The position numbers and the translations under genes are program-made. A DNA stretch of 64,000 nt, taken from the NCBI RefSeq assembly GCF_017353255.1, contig NZ_JAFMYU010000014.1, forward strand, positions 111,462-175,461, written 5' to 3'. Positions 25,068 through 33,632 of the stretch are shown here, piece by piece (position 1 is the stretch's first letter; each line of letters begins with the position of its first letter). The notes beneath the pieces were generated by a model. That model worked only from the letters and a program-made list of their open reading frames with translations. It ran no database searches and was not told the origin of the DNA. The stretch comes from Fibrella aquatilis (lineage in GTDB: Bacteria > Bacteroidota > Bacteroidia > Cytophagales > Spirosomataceae).

Positions 25068-26000
25068 ATGATTTACCTCTTTGCCAGCATTGTGCTATCG
25101 GTGATACTGCTGTTGAATTTTCGGCTGTTTCCGCGCTTCAATGTCAATACCGTTCAGGCTATCAGCCTCAATTACCTGGTCTGTTTTGCCACCGGATATG
25201 CCCTCCTGCCCGGACCGGTACGCCGGTGCGGCGGGACCGCACCCGATGTGCCCTTTTCGCTCGATTTTGGCCAAACCTGGACGTGGGTGGCGCTGGGCAT
25301 TGGCGTGGCATTTGTCGTTACATTTTTGCTATCTGGTGCCTCCACGCAACGCAATGGCATCACGGCCACGTCGCTGGCCAATAACCTGTCGCTGGTGATT
25401 CCGGTGTGCGTGAGCCTGTTTGTGCTGGGGGGCGGTGGTCGTGCCTTCGACGGCTGGAACTACCTCGGACTGGTGCTCGCCGTAGTAGCCGTGGGGCTTA
25501 GCACTTACAAAAAAAGTGCCCCCGACGAACCAAAAACGGCCAAAACGTCGCCATTAGTAGCCTTGTTACCAGTGGCGGTGTTTTTGATGTACGGCTTCAC
25601 CAACACCATGATCAACGTCATGAACGTACGCTACATCGCCAAAGGTGCCAGCCCCGTGGTGGTCACGCTCACGATGGTGGTAGGAGCCATTGCGGCGGGT
25701 ACGCTTTTGTTTGGGTATCGCCTCATCCGGGGTATCGACCGGGTAGAGAAGCAAAACCTGATCGGGGCCGTTACGCTAGGCATTCCAAACTTCCTCAGCT
25801 TCTACACACTTGTGCTGGCGCTGTCGGCATTCAAGGGTAACGGAGCGTTTGTGTACCCCCTCTACAACATCGGCGTGATCCTGCTGGCGGCGGCGGTAGC
25901 GGCGCTCTTTTTTCGGGAAAAACTGCTGACTGTCAATAAGATCGGGCTTGCCCTGGCCGTAATTGCCATTGGACTGATCTCGTGGCAGGAGCTGTTTTAG
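25068..26000 (+). CDS. EamA/DMT-type membrane transporter
   Basis: 310 residues, about ten membrane helices in two similar halves, as in the drug/metabolite transporter superfamily. The second half has FLMYGFTNTMINVMNVRYIA and NGAFVYPLYNIGVILLAAAV. Substrate unknown. It starts 9 bp after the merR-like gene and its stop overlaps the end of the convergent oxidoreductase gene by 4 bp. Confidence 0.82.
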   Translation: MIYLFASIVLSVILLLNFRLFPRFNVNTVQAISLNYLVCFATGYALLPGPVRRCGGTAPDVPFSLDFGQTWTWVALGIGVAFVVTFLLSGASTQRNGITATSLANNLSLVIPVCVSLFVLGGGGRAFDGWNYLGLVLAVVAVGLSTYKKSAPDEPKTAKTSPLVALLPVAVFLMYGFTNTMINVMNVRYIAKGASPVVVTLTMVVGAIAAGTLLFGYRLIRGIDRVEKQNLIGAVTLGIPNFLSFYTLVLALSAFKGNGAFVYPLYNIGVILLAAAVAALFFREKLLTVNKIGLALAVIAIGLISWQELF

Positions 26001-26968
26001 ACTGTTATCCAGTCCAGAATCTGGCTGGCTCGTGCACCGGTCTCGCCCGTGCTGGGGCTTTTCGGCCCGCCGCGTAACTCGTTCACTATCAACTCAATCA
26101 GCGGCTGTTGTACGTGTTCTGGAAAAGGTACGGTAAGGGTCTCCGTTCCCGCTGCTGTGTCAACGGTAATGACAAAATTTTCGAAGAACGAGAACGTGAT
26201 TTTGCCCTGACTGCCAATTAGTTGCGTTTGCTCCAGGCGCTGTTCTTTGTTCACCGTAAAGCACCAGCTTCCGGTACCCACCACGCCGGATTCAAACGCA
26301 AACGAGGCTACCACCATATCGTCGGCAGCATACAGACCGGCCTGGTTTCTGGCTATGCCGCTGGCCGATTGAATGGGGCCAAGCATAAATGCCAGCAAGT
26401 CGAACTGGTGCGAAACGAGGTCGTGAAACAGCCCCCCGCCCGACACGTCTGGTGATACCCGCCACCCGCGCCCGGCCACGGTTTCGCGGTCGTCGGGGGG
26501 CCAGTTTAACTGTACATTTACTACCCGAATATCGCCAATTGCTTTATTATCAATGAGTTCCTTCACCCGCAGGAAGTAGGGCAAGGCCCGGCGGTAGAAC
26601 GCTACAAACAGCGGCATACCCGTTTCGCGGCTTACCTGATTCATGGCTGCGCACTCAGCCGCGTTCAGCGCCATGGGCTTCTCTACATAGACGGGCTTAC
26701 CCGCCTGCATGGCCCGGATGGCGTAGTCGGCATGGCTATCGGGTGGGGTAGCCACGTAGACAGCATTCACGTTGGGGTCGTTGATGAGGGCATCAGCGTC
26801 GGTATACCAAGCAGGCACCCCATGCCGGTGGGCGTAATCGGCGGCTTTTTCACCGTCACGCCGCATCACGGCAACCAGCTGTGAATGAGGTGCTTTGCTA
26901 AATGCCGGACCGCTTTTTACCTCCGTCACGTCGCCACAGCCAATAATACCCCAGTTGATTTGGTTCAT
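25997..26968 (-). CDS. Gfo/Idh/MocA family oxidoreductase
   Basis: 323 residues from the ATG at 26968; the upstream extension is encoded by repeat H5. NAD(P)-binding GIIGCGDVTEV at the N-terminus, then VEKPMALNAAEC (the conserved EKP) and the C-terminal domain with DLVSHQFDLLAFMLG containing the usual His. Likely a sugar or cyclitol dehydrogenase; substrate unknown. Separated from ybeY upstream by H5. Confidence 0.9.
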   Translation of the reverse strand: MNQINWGIIGCGDVTEVKSGPAFSKAPHSQLVAVMRRDGEKAADYAHRHGVPAWYTDADALINDPNVNAVYVATPPDSHADYAIRAMQAGKPVYVEKPMALNAAECAAMNQVSRETGMPLFVAFYRRALPYFLRVKELIDNKAIGDIRVVNVQLNWPPDDRETVAGRGWRVSPDVSGGGLFHDLVSHQFDLLAFMLGPIQSASGIARNQAGLYAADDMVVASFAFESGVVGTGSWCFTVNKEQRLEQTQLIGSQGKITFSFFENFVITVDTAAGTETLTVPFPEHVQQPLIELIVNELRGGPKSPSTGETGARASQILDWITV

Positions 26969-26973
26969 GAGAG

Positions 26974-27073
26974 TTAATGTACAATGGATAATGCACAATG
27001 CACAATGGTTGCTGACGCGAGAGTAGGTTGGCGCGAAGCCATTGTACATTATACATTATCCATTGTACATTAA
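26974..27073. repeat. Heptad-arm inverted repeat H5, 35-bp arms, three wobble positions
   Basis: Arms 26974-27008 and 27039-27073 match at 32 of 35 positions. All three differences are C versus T, so on the minus strand, the transcribed one here, each becomes a G-U pair. Units are AATGTAC, AATGGAT, AATGTAT. The 30-nt loop holds two different cores facing each other, GCTGACGCG and (reverse) GGCTTCGCGCC. The right arm encodes the last residues MYNG and the stop of ybeY. Confidence 0.9.
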
Positions 27074-27478
27074 TAACCACTCCTCTTCCTTCATCCGCAT
27101 CACGGCCACTTCTTCTTCGGTTTTGTCGCCGTAACCGCAGAGGTGGAGCAGGCCGTGGGCCAGTACGCGGCGCATTTCTACTTCAGGTGCAATACCAAGT
27201 TGGGCGGCATTGTCGGCCACACGGTCTACGCTGACGTAGATATCGCCCTCGATGGGGTCGTCGACATACTCGCGGTTATCGAAGGTGATGATGTCGGTGT
27301 AATAGTCGTGTTGCAGGTATTCCTTATTCACGTTCAGCACGTACTCATCCGTGGCGAAAATGTAGTTCAGATCGCCCATGTCGTGCCCCTCGGCTTTGGC
27401 CTGCGCCGTGAGCCATTTCTTCACCGCCAGCTTCTGCGGCAGCTTAAAGTCAGTGTCTTCGTTGAAAAAGCGAACCAT
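27056..27478 (-). CDS. ybeY: Endoribonuclease YbeY (rRNA maturation)
   Basis: 140 residues. The zinc site HGLLHLCGYGD is present (H108, H112, and D118 in place of the usual third His), with the upstream TDIITFDNREY typical of Bacteroidota members. YbeY takes part in 16S rRNA 3' end maturation and ribosome quality control. Its last residues (MYNG) and stop come from the right arm of H5, and its ATG lies 2 bp from the arm of H6, so the gene is bracketed tightly by two hairpins, one on its mRNA leader. Confidence 0.92.
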   Translation of the reverse strand: MVRFFNEDTDFKLPQKLAVKKWLTAQAKAEGHDMGDLNYIFATDEYVLNVNKEYLQHDYYTDIITFDNREYVDDPIEGDIYVSVDRVADNAAQLGIAPEVEMRRVLAHGLLHLCGYGDKTEEEVAVMRMKEEEWLLMYNG

Positions 27479-27480
27479 GA

Positions 27481-27598
27481 TTTGATTTACGAATTACGAT
27501 GTACGATTTACGATTTTTGCTGACGCGTCCATTTACGCTACAGCAAGCTGACGCGTCAGCAAAAATCGTAAATCGTACATCGTAATTCGTAAATCAAA
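27481..27598. repeat. Heptad-arm inverted repeat H6, 48-bp perfect arms
   Basis: Arms 27481-27528 and 27551-27598 are perfect reverse complements (48/48), loop 22 nt. Units GATTTAC, GAATTAC, GATGTAC, then the core TTTTTGCTGACGCG. It spans exactly from the stop codon of the TonB receptor (inside the right arm) to 2 bp before the ybeY ATG. Confidence 0.95.
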
Positions 27599-29966
27599 AC
27601 TTCACCCTCACCCCCGCCAGGAAGTTCCTGGTGGCTTGGGGGTAATAAGCATTATAGGAGGCGACTTTGCCTTCGCTGATATAGGCGTAGGTATAGCCGT
27701 TCGATTCGTACAACTCGTTGAACAGGTTGTTGATCAACAGTGTGAAGGCAATTTCCTTAGCAAAGGTCGGTTTCAGCGTGTAAATAAACCGCAGATCGTT
27801 GACGAAATAGGGGTTTAATTTCCGGTCGGTGCTGCTGGTGTTGTCCAGAAACTGCCGCCCCACGTATTTCGATAACAGCCCGATTTCCAGGCCATTAACT
27901 GCTGTTAGCAACAACTGAGACCCCGCCACCACATTGGGCGAAAAAGCAATGTCGGTTTGGGTAAACTGACGCTTATCCTGCCCGGTGTCGGTGTCGAAGA
28001 ACTGCGTGTAGTTCCGAATCTTGTTTTGGCTGAACGTGCCGTTTACGCTCCAACGCAATGTCTTGGTGAGCAACGTAGTGGCCTCCACTTCGACCCCGGC
28101 GCGGTAGCTGCTGGGTACGTTGATGCGGTTGAACGCGCCCACGTCGTTGATGGCCCCGTTGAGCACGAGTTGGTTCGTGTAGTCCATAAAATAGCCATTC
28201 ACACTTAGGGCCACGCGGTTGGTGCGGGTTTTCACACCCGCTTCCCAGTCGTAGAGCGTTTCGGGCAGGGGGCGGCTGCCGGGTGTCGATTGCGTGTAGT
28301 CGTCGCGGTTGGGTTCTTTGTTGCCCACGCCAAACGAGGCATACGCCGTGGTGCGGTCGTTAACGGTGTAAGTCACGCCTGCTTTGGGGTTGAAAAACGT
28401 GAGCGAGGCTTGCTGCTGCACATTTTTTAGCTGGCTGTTGAAACCCAAAAACGAGTAGTTCACCTGCCGAACCTGTAAATCCACGAACGCATTCAGCTTT
28501 GGCGTAAACTGGTAAAAGGCTTTTCCATAGGCATTTACGTCGGTTTTGGAAGCATCGTCCTCGTAGTAGCGGAACGGTGTGGCGGGCACAAACTGCCCCG
28601 AAACCACTTCGCCATAGTGCTCGCCCGTGTACCGGTTCAGTCCCCCGCCAATGTTGGCCGTGAGCCGGTTTTTCGAGTCATAATCAAATGAGAAAACGGT
28701 GCCGTAGAAGTCGTTATCCAGCCACCGCCGACGCACCAGATTCGTCCGCGTCGTGACCGAATCGCGGATGACCACGTTGGGCAGGCCGTACTTGCTCAGC
28801 TTGTCATTTTCTTTAAACTCTTCGTAATAGCCCCGCCCTTTGGTGTAGAACAACGACACGTTGGCCCGCCAGTTTCGGCTTAGCTCGGTTGATGTAATCA
28901 GTTGGTACTGATCCTGTTGGTAATTATCGGTCTGGTTGGGATAGGTGAATTCGTTGTACCGCCGGTTTGTAGCCAGGATGTCTTCCGGTACGCCATTCCA
29001 GGCCTGATAGGTCTTCTCCTGCCCCGAAAACACGTTCAGCCGCACGAAGCTTTTCTGGTTGTAATACCCACCCGACACGTAAAACGATTTCAGATCCGAC
29101 GCCGCCCGTTCGATATACCCATCCGACGCGATTTTCGACAGCCGGGCATCCACGACAAAGTGTCCTGACATAAGGCCCGTACCTGCCTGCACCGTGGCCC
29201 GGCGCGTGTTGAACGACCCGCCCGACAAGTTCACTTCGGCATAGGGTTCTTTCTGGAGGGCGTTGGTTTGCACGTTCACGCTCGCGCCGAAGGCCCCGGC
29301 CCCGTTGGTGCTCGTGCCCACGCCCCGCTGAATCTGCACGCTATTGACCGACGAGGCAAAATCGGGCATGTTCACCCAGTATGTCCCCTGCGATTCGGCG
29401 TCGTTGTAGGGAATACCATTGAGGGTAACGTTCACCCGCGTGGCATCGGACCCGCGAATGCGAATGCCCGTGTAGCCCACGCCCGCGCCGGCATCAGACG
29501 TGGTTACGACCGAGGGCGTGAAGTTGAGCAGCAAGGGCAGGTCCTGCCCCAGATTGAGTTTCACCAGGTCGCGCTTGGTCACATCGGTGTAAGCAATGGC
29601 CGATTTTTCGTTAGCCCGCGTGGCCAGCACTACTACTTCGTCCATAACCACTTCTGACCGGCGCAGGGTCAGTGTCAATGGTTCGGAAATGGGAACAACA
29701 ACTGGCTGATCAATAGGCAGATAACCAACCAGTGAAGCGTGAAGCTGATATGTACCTGGCCGTAAATTGGTGAGCCGAAATGCCCCGCTGGCGTCGGTGT
29801 TGGTGCCTTTCAACGACCCGTCGAGCGTGATGGCCGCGCCGGGTAGTGTGCCGTCGGCATCACGGACGGTTCCCGAAAGGGTAAGCGATTGCGCCCAGGT
29901 GGGCAGGTGAAACAGGCTCCACAGCAGCAGTGTGGCAGCTATACGATAGGTCGTAGCGTTGGTCAT
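27594..29966 (-). CDS. TonB-dependent receptor under TPP riboswitch, probable thiamin uptake
   Basis: 790 residues. Signal peptide (LLLWSLFHLPTWAQS), carboxypeptidase-regulatory-like domain (LTLSGTVRDADGTLPGAAIT), plug (EVVVLATRANEKSAIAYTDV; GIRIRGSDATRVNVTLNGIP) and a barrel closing with FLAGVRVKF. A TPP riboswitch lies in its leader (30131-30206), so the ligand is most likely thiamin, its phosphates or a precursor; this is inferred from the riboswitch. The leader also contains hairpin H7, and the stop codon lies within H6, so the gene is bracketed by two elements. Confidence 0.92.
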   Translation of the reverse strand: MTNATTYRIAATLLLWSLFHLPTWAQSLTLSGTVRDADGTLPGAAITLDGSLKGTNTDASGAFRLTNLRPGTYQLHASLVGYLPIDQPVVVPISEPLTLTLRRSEVVMDEVVVLATRANEKSAIAYTDVTKRDLVKLNLGQDLPLLLNFTPSVVTTSDAGAGVGYTGIRIRGSDATRVNVTLNGIPYNDAESQGTYWVNMPDFASSVNSVQIQRGVGTSTNGAGAFGASVNVQTNALQKEPYAEVNLSGGSFNTRRATVQAGTGLMSGHFVVDARLSKIASDGYIERAASDLKSFYVSGGYYNQKSFVRLNVFSGQEKTYQAWNGVPEDILATNRRYNEFTYPNQTDNYQQDQYQLITSTELSRNWRANVSLFYTKGRGYYEEFKENDKLSKYGLPNVVIRDSVTTRTNLVRRRWLDNDFYGTVFSFDYDSKNRLTANIGGGLNRYTGEHYGEVVSGQFVPATPFRYYEDDASKTDVNAYGKAFYQFTPKLNAFVDLQVRQVNYSFLGFNSQLKNVQQQASLTFFNPKAGVTYTVNDRTTAYASFGVGNKEPNRDDYTQSTPGSRPLPETLYDWEAGVKTRTNRVALSVNGYFMDYTNQLVLNGAINDVGAFNRINVPSSYRAGVEVEATTLLTKTLRWSVNGTFSQNKIRNYTQFFDTDTGQDKRQFTQTDIAFSPNVVAGSQLLLTAVNGLEIGLLSKYVGRQFLDNTSSTDRKLNPYFVNDLRFIYTLKPTFAKEIAFTLLINNLFNELYESNGYTYAYISEGKVASYNAYYPQATRNFLAGVRVKF

Positions 29967-30021
29967 GACGACAACGGTTTACGAAAGGCTAGGGGCCGGG
30001 GCCTATCTTGGTGAGAAAGAG

Positions 30022-30122
30022 AGTTTAAGGTTTAACGTTTGATGTTTAAAGTTGGCTTGCGCAGGCATATTTATTGCTCTCGCGCAAGCCAACTTTAAAC
30101 ATCAAACGTTAAACCTTAAACT
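30022..30122. repeat. Heptad-arm inverted repeat H7 in the TPP leader, 41-bp perfect arms
   Basis: Arms 30022-30062 and 30082-30122 match 41/41, loop 19 nt. Units AGTTTAA, GGTTTAA, CGTTTGA, then the core TTGGCTTGCGC. It sits between the riboswitch aptamer (8 bp away) and the receptor ATG, where an expression platform would be expected. The loop shares GCATATTTA with the loop of H11. Confidence 0.95.
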
Positions 30123-30130
30123 GTTTTTAC

Positions 30131-30206
30131 GTTCCCTTCGGCGGCATTACCCGCATCAGGTTCTATGGGTATAATCTCAGCCCGTTGTTATAAGGCACCC
30201 CTGTAA
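30131..30206 (-). promoter_or_regulatory. TPP (THI-box) riboswitch
   Basis: On the minus strand the aptamer reads ACAGGGGTGCC, then GGGCTGAGATTATACCC, then GAACCTGATGCGGGTAATGC and CGCCGAAGGGAAC. All universally conserved THI-box blocks (CTGAGA, ACCTGAT, GGGTAATGCC, GGGAA) are present in order. It lies in the leader of the TonB receptor at 27594-29966 and should shut it down when thiamin diphosphate is abundant. Confidence 0.95.
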
Positions 30207-30217
30207 GATTAACGGCG

Positions 30218-30225
30218 CAAAGGTA
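30218..30225 (-). promoter_or_regulatory. Promoter -7 box of the TPP-controlled receptor
   Basis: TACCTTTG on the minus strand is an exact TAnnTTTG match. Transcription would begin about 7 nt later, near 30211, so the mRNA starts just before the aptamer. No good -33 TTG is seen at 18-20 nt upstream. Confidence 0.65.
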
Positions 30226-30280
30226 AAGCGAAAGGCCGTCTAAATCTTAGTTCATCTGAATTAAAAGTTGCCTTGACAAC

Positions 30281-30619
30281 CTATTTTGAAGCAACGTAAC
30301 GAGTAACAGCTTCGCTGACCAACTGATTTAGGGAGACTCCTTTTTCTAAAGACCGCAGAGCCGCTTTTCGATGTAACTCCGGTTGCATACGTACATTGAA
30401 TGTACCAGCAAATGCTTTCTCTGGTTTCTTACCAACAGCTTCACAGAGTATAACGTATTCATCCACAGATTCCCTAAATGCCTGTTCAAGCTCGTCTACG
30501 CTGCTGCCTTCAAAGGAGACCAAATCGACAATAAACTCAAGTTTACCGTGAAAAACGTGATCGTCAGCGCTATACGCAACGCTTCCTACAAAATCCTTAT
30601 ATGTCATCAAATTATTCAT
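30281..30619 (-). CDS. hicB: HicB family antitoxin
   Basis: 112 residues. The N-terminal partially degraded RNase H-like fold (GSVAYSADDHVFHGKLEFI, VDLVSFEGSSVDELEQAFRE) is followed by a ribbon-helix-helix DNA-binding part (FNVRMQPELHRKAALRSLEK, GVSLNQLVSEAVTRYV). HicB neutralises the HicA mRNA interferase and represses the operon. It overlaps hicA by 8 bp in the order toxin-antitoxin. Confidence 0.92.
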   Translation of the reverse strand: MNNLMTYKDFVGSVAYSADDHVFHGKLEFIVDLVSFEGSSVDELEQAFRESVDEYVILCEAVGKKPEKAFAGTFNVRMQPELHRKAALRSLEKGVSLNQLVSEAVTRYVASK

Positions 30620-30869
30620 CGTCGCTCAAGTCTAATGTCATCAAAACCTGATCAAGAATATATCGTTTTACTGTGTTCTCAGGATGAGGTTTATGTAAAC
30701 TGATAATCTGACCTGTTTTAACGTTTACGAACGCCCTGCGGCTTCCGCCCGTTTTTCCTTTTGTGCGTTCCTCAAATCCATGGTAAGCAAGCACTTTGAC
30801 CAATTCATCCCACGTAAAGTCAGTGGGTTTTCTTAACAGACGAGCAATTAACTTGTCAATCTTGGTCAT
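30612..30869 (-). CDS. hicA: HicA family toxin (mRNA interferase)
   Basis: 85 residues from the ATG at 30869 (the frame continues to a GTG at 30935). The dsRBD-like fold has WDELVKVLAYHGFEERTKGK and the catalytic His in IISLHKPHPENTVKRYILD. The family cleaves mRNA. Longer than minimal HicA proteins but within range. AT-rich compared with neighbours. Confidence 0.9.
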   Translation of the reverse strand: MTKIDKLIARLLRKPTDFTWDELVKVLAYHGFEERTKGKTGGSRRAFVNVKTGQIISLHKPHPENTVKRYILDQVLMTLDLSDDE

Positions 30870-30942
30870 TATAGGATGGCCTTCTTTAGAACAAAGCAAC
30901 TGATTTTTAGTTGCAAAACCGAGCGAAGGTGACACAAAAAAT

Positions 30943-31674
30943 TTACCCGTTCATCCGCTCAAACATCATGTCTAGTTCAGCGCGCGACGACTGACTTAAC
31001 TTTGCCGATATTTGATACGTAATCTCTTGACTATCAGTAGCTAATTGTTCCATCACGCTGTCGGCGTATTCATCCAGAGCTACACCAAACGAATGGTCGG
31101 TGCCGCCGAGGTTGGTGTGCACCGCCGGCGGAATGATCTCGATCACCTGCACCGGCGTGTGAGCCAACTGATGGCGTAGCGACTGCGTGTAGGAATGAAT
31201 GGCTGCCTTGGTGGCACTGTAGATGGGAATCCGCGCTATGGGAGCAAATGCCAGTCCCGATGATACATTCATGATGACGGGGTTTGTCTGCTGCTGTAAA
31301 TACCTGGTAAACAGGGCTACCAGGTGAATGGGTGCTTCGAAGTTAATGGCAATCTCAACGGCCCGGGTTTCCCAGTCTTCATCTGCCTCGCCAAGCTGTA
31401 CTTCCCGCTGAATGCCCGCGTTGTTGAGCAGTACATTCAGGTGCGGAGCCTCGGTAATGGCCCACTCGAACAGCCGCTGACGTTCCGCAGGTTTGGCCAC
31501 GTCGCAGACCAGCGTACGCAGACCGGGCAGGCGGTCGGCGGCGGTTTGCAGTTTGGTAGCATCCCGTCCACAGATCAGCACGGTGTTGCCCGCCGCATGG
31601 AATCGCTCGGTCAAGGCCAGGCCGATGCCCGCGCCACCACCGGTAATCAAAATCGTGTTTTGCGTAAGTTTCAT
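30943..31674 (-). CDS. Short-chain dehydrogenase, DltE-like
   Basis: 243 residues. Motifs TGGGAGIGLAL, NNAGIQREVQLG and the catalytic YSATKAAIHSYTQSL place it in the SDR family, closest by eye to DltE/YciK-like oxidoreductases of uncertain substrate. It lies 39 bp downstream of another SDR gene and probably belongs to one transcript with it and the AraC gene. Confidence 0.88.
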   Translation of the reverse strand: MKLTQNTILITGGGAGIGLALTERFHAAGNTVLICGRDATKLQTAADRLPGLRTLVCDVAKPAERQRLFEWAITEAPHLNVLLNNAGIQREVQLGEADEDWETRAVEIAINFEAPIHLVALFTRYLQQQTNPVIMNVSSGLAFAPIARIPIYSATKAAIHSYTQSLRHQLAHTPVQVIEIIPPAVHTNLGGTDHSFGVALDEYADSVMEQLATDSQEITYQISAKLSQSSRAELDMMFERMNG

Positions 31675-31713
31675 GAAGTTCGTCTATGGTATATGTACTG
31701 ATCGGATGTAGAG

Positions 31714-32475
31714 CTACAGGCGATGTCCACCCGACACTTCAATGCGTTGCCCATTGATCCAGTGGGCATCGTCGCTGCACAAGAACGCCACAACGCCGCC
31801 AATGTCATCGGGCAGCCCTACGCGGCCAAGTGCCGTTAGTTGGGCCAAATGCTTGTTAATCTCCGGGTTGTCGCGTACCACACCGCCACCAAAATCAGTT
31901 TCGATAGCACCGGGCGCTACCACGTTGACGGAAATGCCCCGGCTGCCCAGTTCCTGTGCCATGTAGCGCGAGAGCGTTTCAATAGCGCCTTTCATGCTGG
32001 CATAGGCCGCGTAGCCCACGCCTACAAACCGGGCCAGCCCCGTTGAGATGTTGATGATCCGTCCGCCGTCGTTCAGGTAGGGCAATGCCTTCTGCGTCAG
32101 AAAAAAGACGCCCTTGAAGTGGATGTTCATCAACTGATCAAAATCGGCTTCTTGGGTGTCGGCAAAAGTGGCGTACACACCCGTACCCGCGTTGTTGATC
32201 AAAAAATCGAAACGGTCAGTGCCGAAAGTGGTTTGCAGTGCGGTAGCCACTTCGCCAAAGAACGCGTCGAAGCGTGAAACATCGCCGGTATCCAGTTGCA
32301 GGGCGGCGGCTTTTTGACCAAGGGCCTCAATCTCGGCTACGGTGGCCTGCGCTTCGGTTTGATTGTTGTGGTAGGTCAGCAATACGTTGATGCCTTTTTT
32401 GGCCAGGCTGAGGGCCATGTTTTTGCCCAGTCCGCGGCTGCCGCCGGTAACGAGTGCTAGTTTGGGAGTTGCCAT
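31714..32475 (-). CDS. Short-chain dehydrogenase/reductase
   Basis: 253 residues. Classical SDR with TGGSRGLGKNMA, NNAGTGVYATF, catalytic YASMKGAIETLSRYMA (Tyr and Lys) and the C-terminal HWINGQRIEVSGGHRL. Substrate unknown. Adjacent to the AraC regulator upstream (107 bp) and a second SDR downstream, forming a probable three-gene regulated unit. Confidence 0.9.
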   Translation of the reverse strand: MATPKLALVTGGSRGLGKNMALSLAKKGINVLLTYHNNQTEAQATVAEIEALGQKAAALQLDTGDVSRFDAFFGEVATALQTTFGTDRFDFLINNAGTGVYATFADTQEADFDQLMNIHFKGVFFLTQKALPYLNDGGRIINISTGLARFVGVGYAAYASMKGAIETLSRYMAQELGSRGISVNVVAPGAIETDFGGGVVRDNPEINKHLAQLTALGRVGLPDDIGGVVAFLCSDDAHWINGQRIEVSGGHRL

Positions 32476-32582
32476 GTGTTAGACAATTGAGGGTGAATAA
32501 ATACGCCACAAAGGTCTGCCCTACCCAAAGCCAGACTGTTGCAAGCATCAATCCGATGTTTGCAAAATTCAAATCAATCCCT

Positions 32583-33515
32583 TCACGCCCGGAAAGCCAC
32601 CGGCGAAAGAGATGTCTGTTTTTTGAAGAAATTTGAAAAGTGCGCCACTTCGTCGAACCCAAGGCTGTAGGCAATTTCCGACACGTTCCAGTCAGTTTGT
32701 TTCAGTAGAATTTTGGCTTCCTGCGCAATCCGACTGCTGATGATGCTTGTGGTGGTTTTGCCTGTATGCTCCTTCAGCACCTTGTTGAGGTGGTTTACGT
32801 GAATGGCCAAGCGGTCGGCGTAATCCTTGGCCGTGCGCAAACTTAACTGCTGCTGCGGCGACTCAATCGGGAACTGCCGTTCCAAGAGTTCAATAAACAA
32901 CGACGATACGCGCGCCGAAGCCGTATGGGTTGGATAGAGCGACGTGGCCGGTTGCAACTTCTGTCCGTAGTGTATTAATTCAACTACATAATTGCGCAGT
33001 AAGTCATATTTATGAACATAATCTGACCCTATTTCTTTCTGCATTTTGCGGAAGATATAGGCAATGTCTGCTGTATCGTCGTCTGTCAGCCCAAAAACGG
33101 GGTAACCTCCTGGTTTGAAAATGGGTAGCTCGTCGAGTACCACGCCGCTTTTAGCTTGTAGCAAAAACTCGTCGGTGAAGATGCAGAAGTAGCCGCCCGA
33201 CTGATTGGCGTCGAGTGGTACATAATGATAGGGCACTTTGGGCGTAGCAAACAGTAGGGCATTTTTGTCAATGTCGATCACCCGGTCGGCATACTCGGCT
33301 CGGTTGCGTCCGCAGATCAGGCTGATCTTGTAGTAGGCACGGCGATTGTAGGGCATGCCCGGCTTTTGCTTCAGGCGTTCACGCAGATCATCTTGACTAA
33401 ACACGTTGAAGTGCCCAATTTCTTTGTTGATGCCCTTTGGCAAGAGCGCCTGTAATTCGGTTTCCGACCCGAAGGCAATCTGCTGGTAAAAGCTTTCTAC
33501 AGAGGTGATGTTCAT
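32583..33515 (-). CDS. AraC family transcriptional regulator
   Basis: 310 residues from the ATG at 33515; the frame is open to 33617 but lacks conserved-looking sequence. N-terminal cupin-like domain (NALLFATPKVPYHYVPLDAN), C-terminal AraC domain (DYADRLAIHVNHLNKVLKEH, WNVSEIAYSLGFDEVAHFSN). It likely controls the two SDR genes downstream, a common arrangement. Confidence 0.9.
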   Translation of the reverse strand: MNITSVESFYQQIAFGSETELQALLPKGINKEIGHFNVFSQDDLRERLKQKPGMPYNRRAYYKISLICGRNRAEYADRVIDIDKNALLFATPKVPYHYVPLDANQSGGYFCIFTDEFLLQAKSGVVLDELPIFKPGGYPVFGLTDDDTADIAYIFRKMQKEIGSDYVHKYDLLRNYVVELIHYGQKLQPATSLYPTHTASARVSSLFIELLERQFPIESPQQQLSLRTAKDYADRLAIHVNHLNKVLKEHTGKTTTSIISSRIAQEAKILLKQTDWNVSEIAYSLGFDEVAHFSNFFKKQTSLSPVAFRA

Positions 33516-33632
33516 AGCATGATCAGTTATAAAATTCAAATATAGCTTCTTTATGGCAAGCAGGCTTTTTGAGTAGCTGTTATCATTTCGGCCGGGCTTG
33601 TCGTACTTTGACCACATAATCCTGTTGTGCCA

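Noticed and set aside
26974..27598. The heptad repeats as a CRISPR array
   Set aside because: Units are 7 nt and contiguous, with no spacers and no cas genes.
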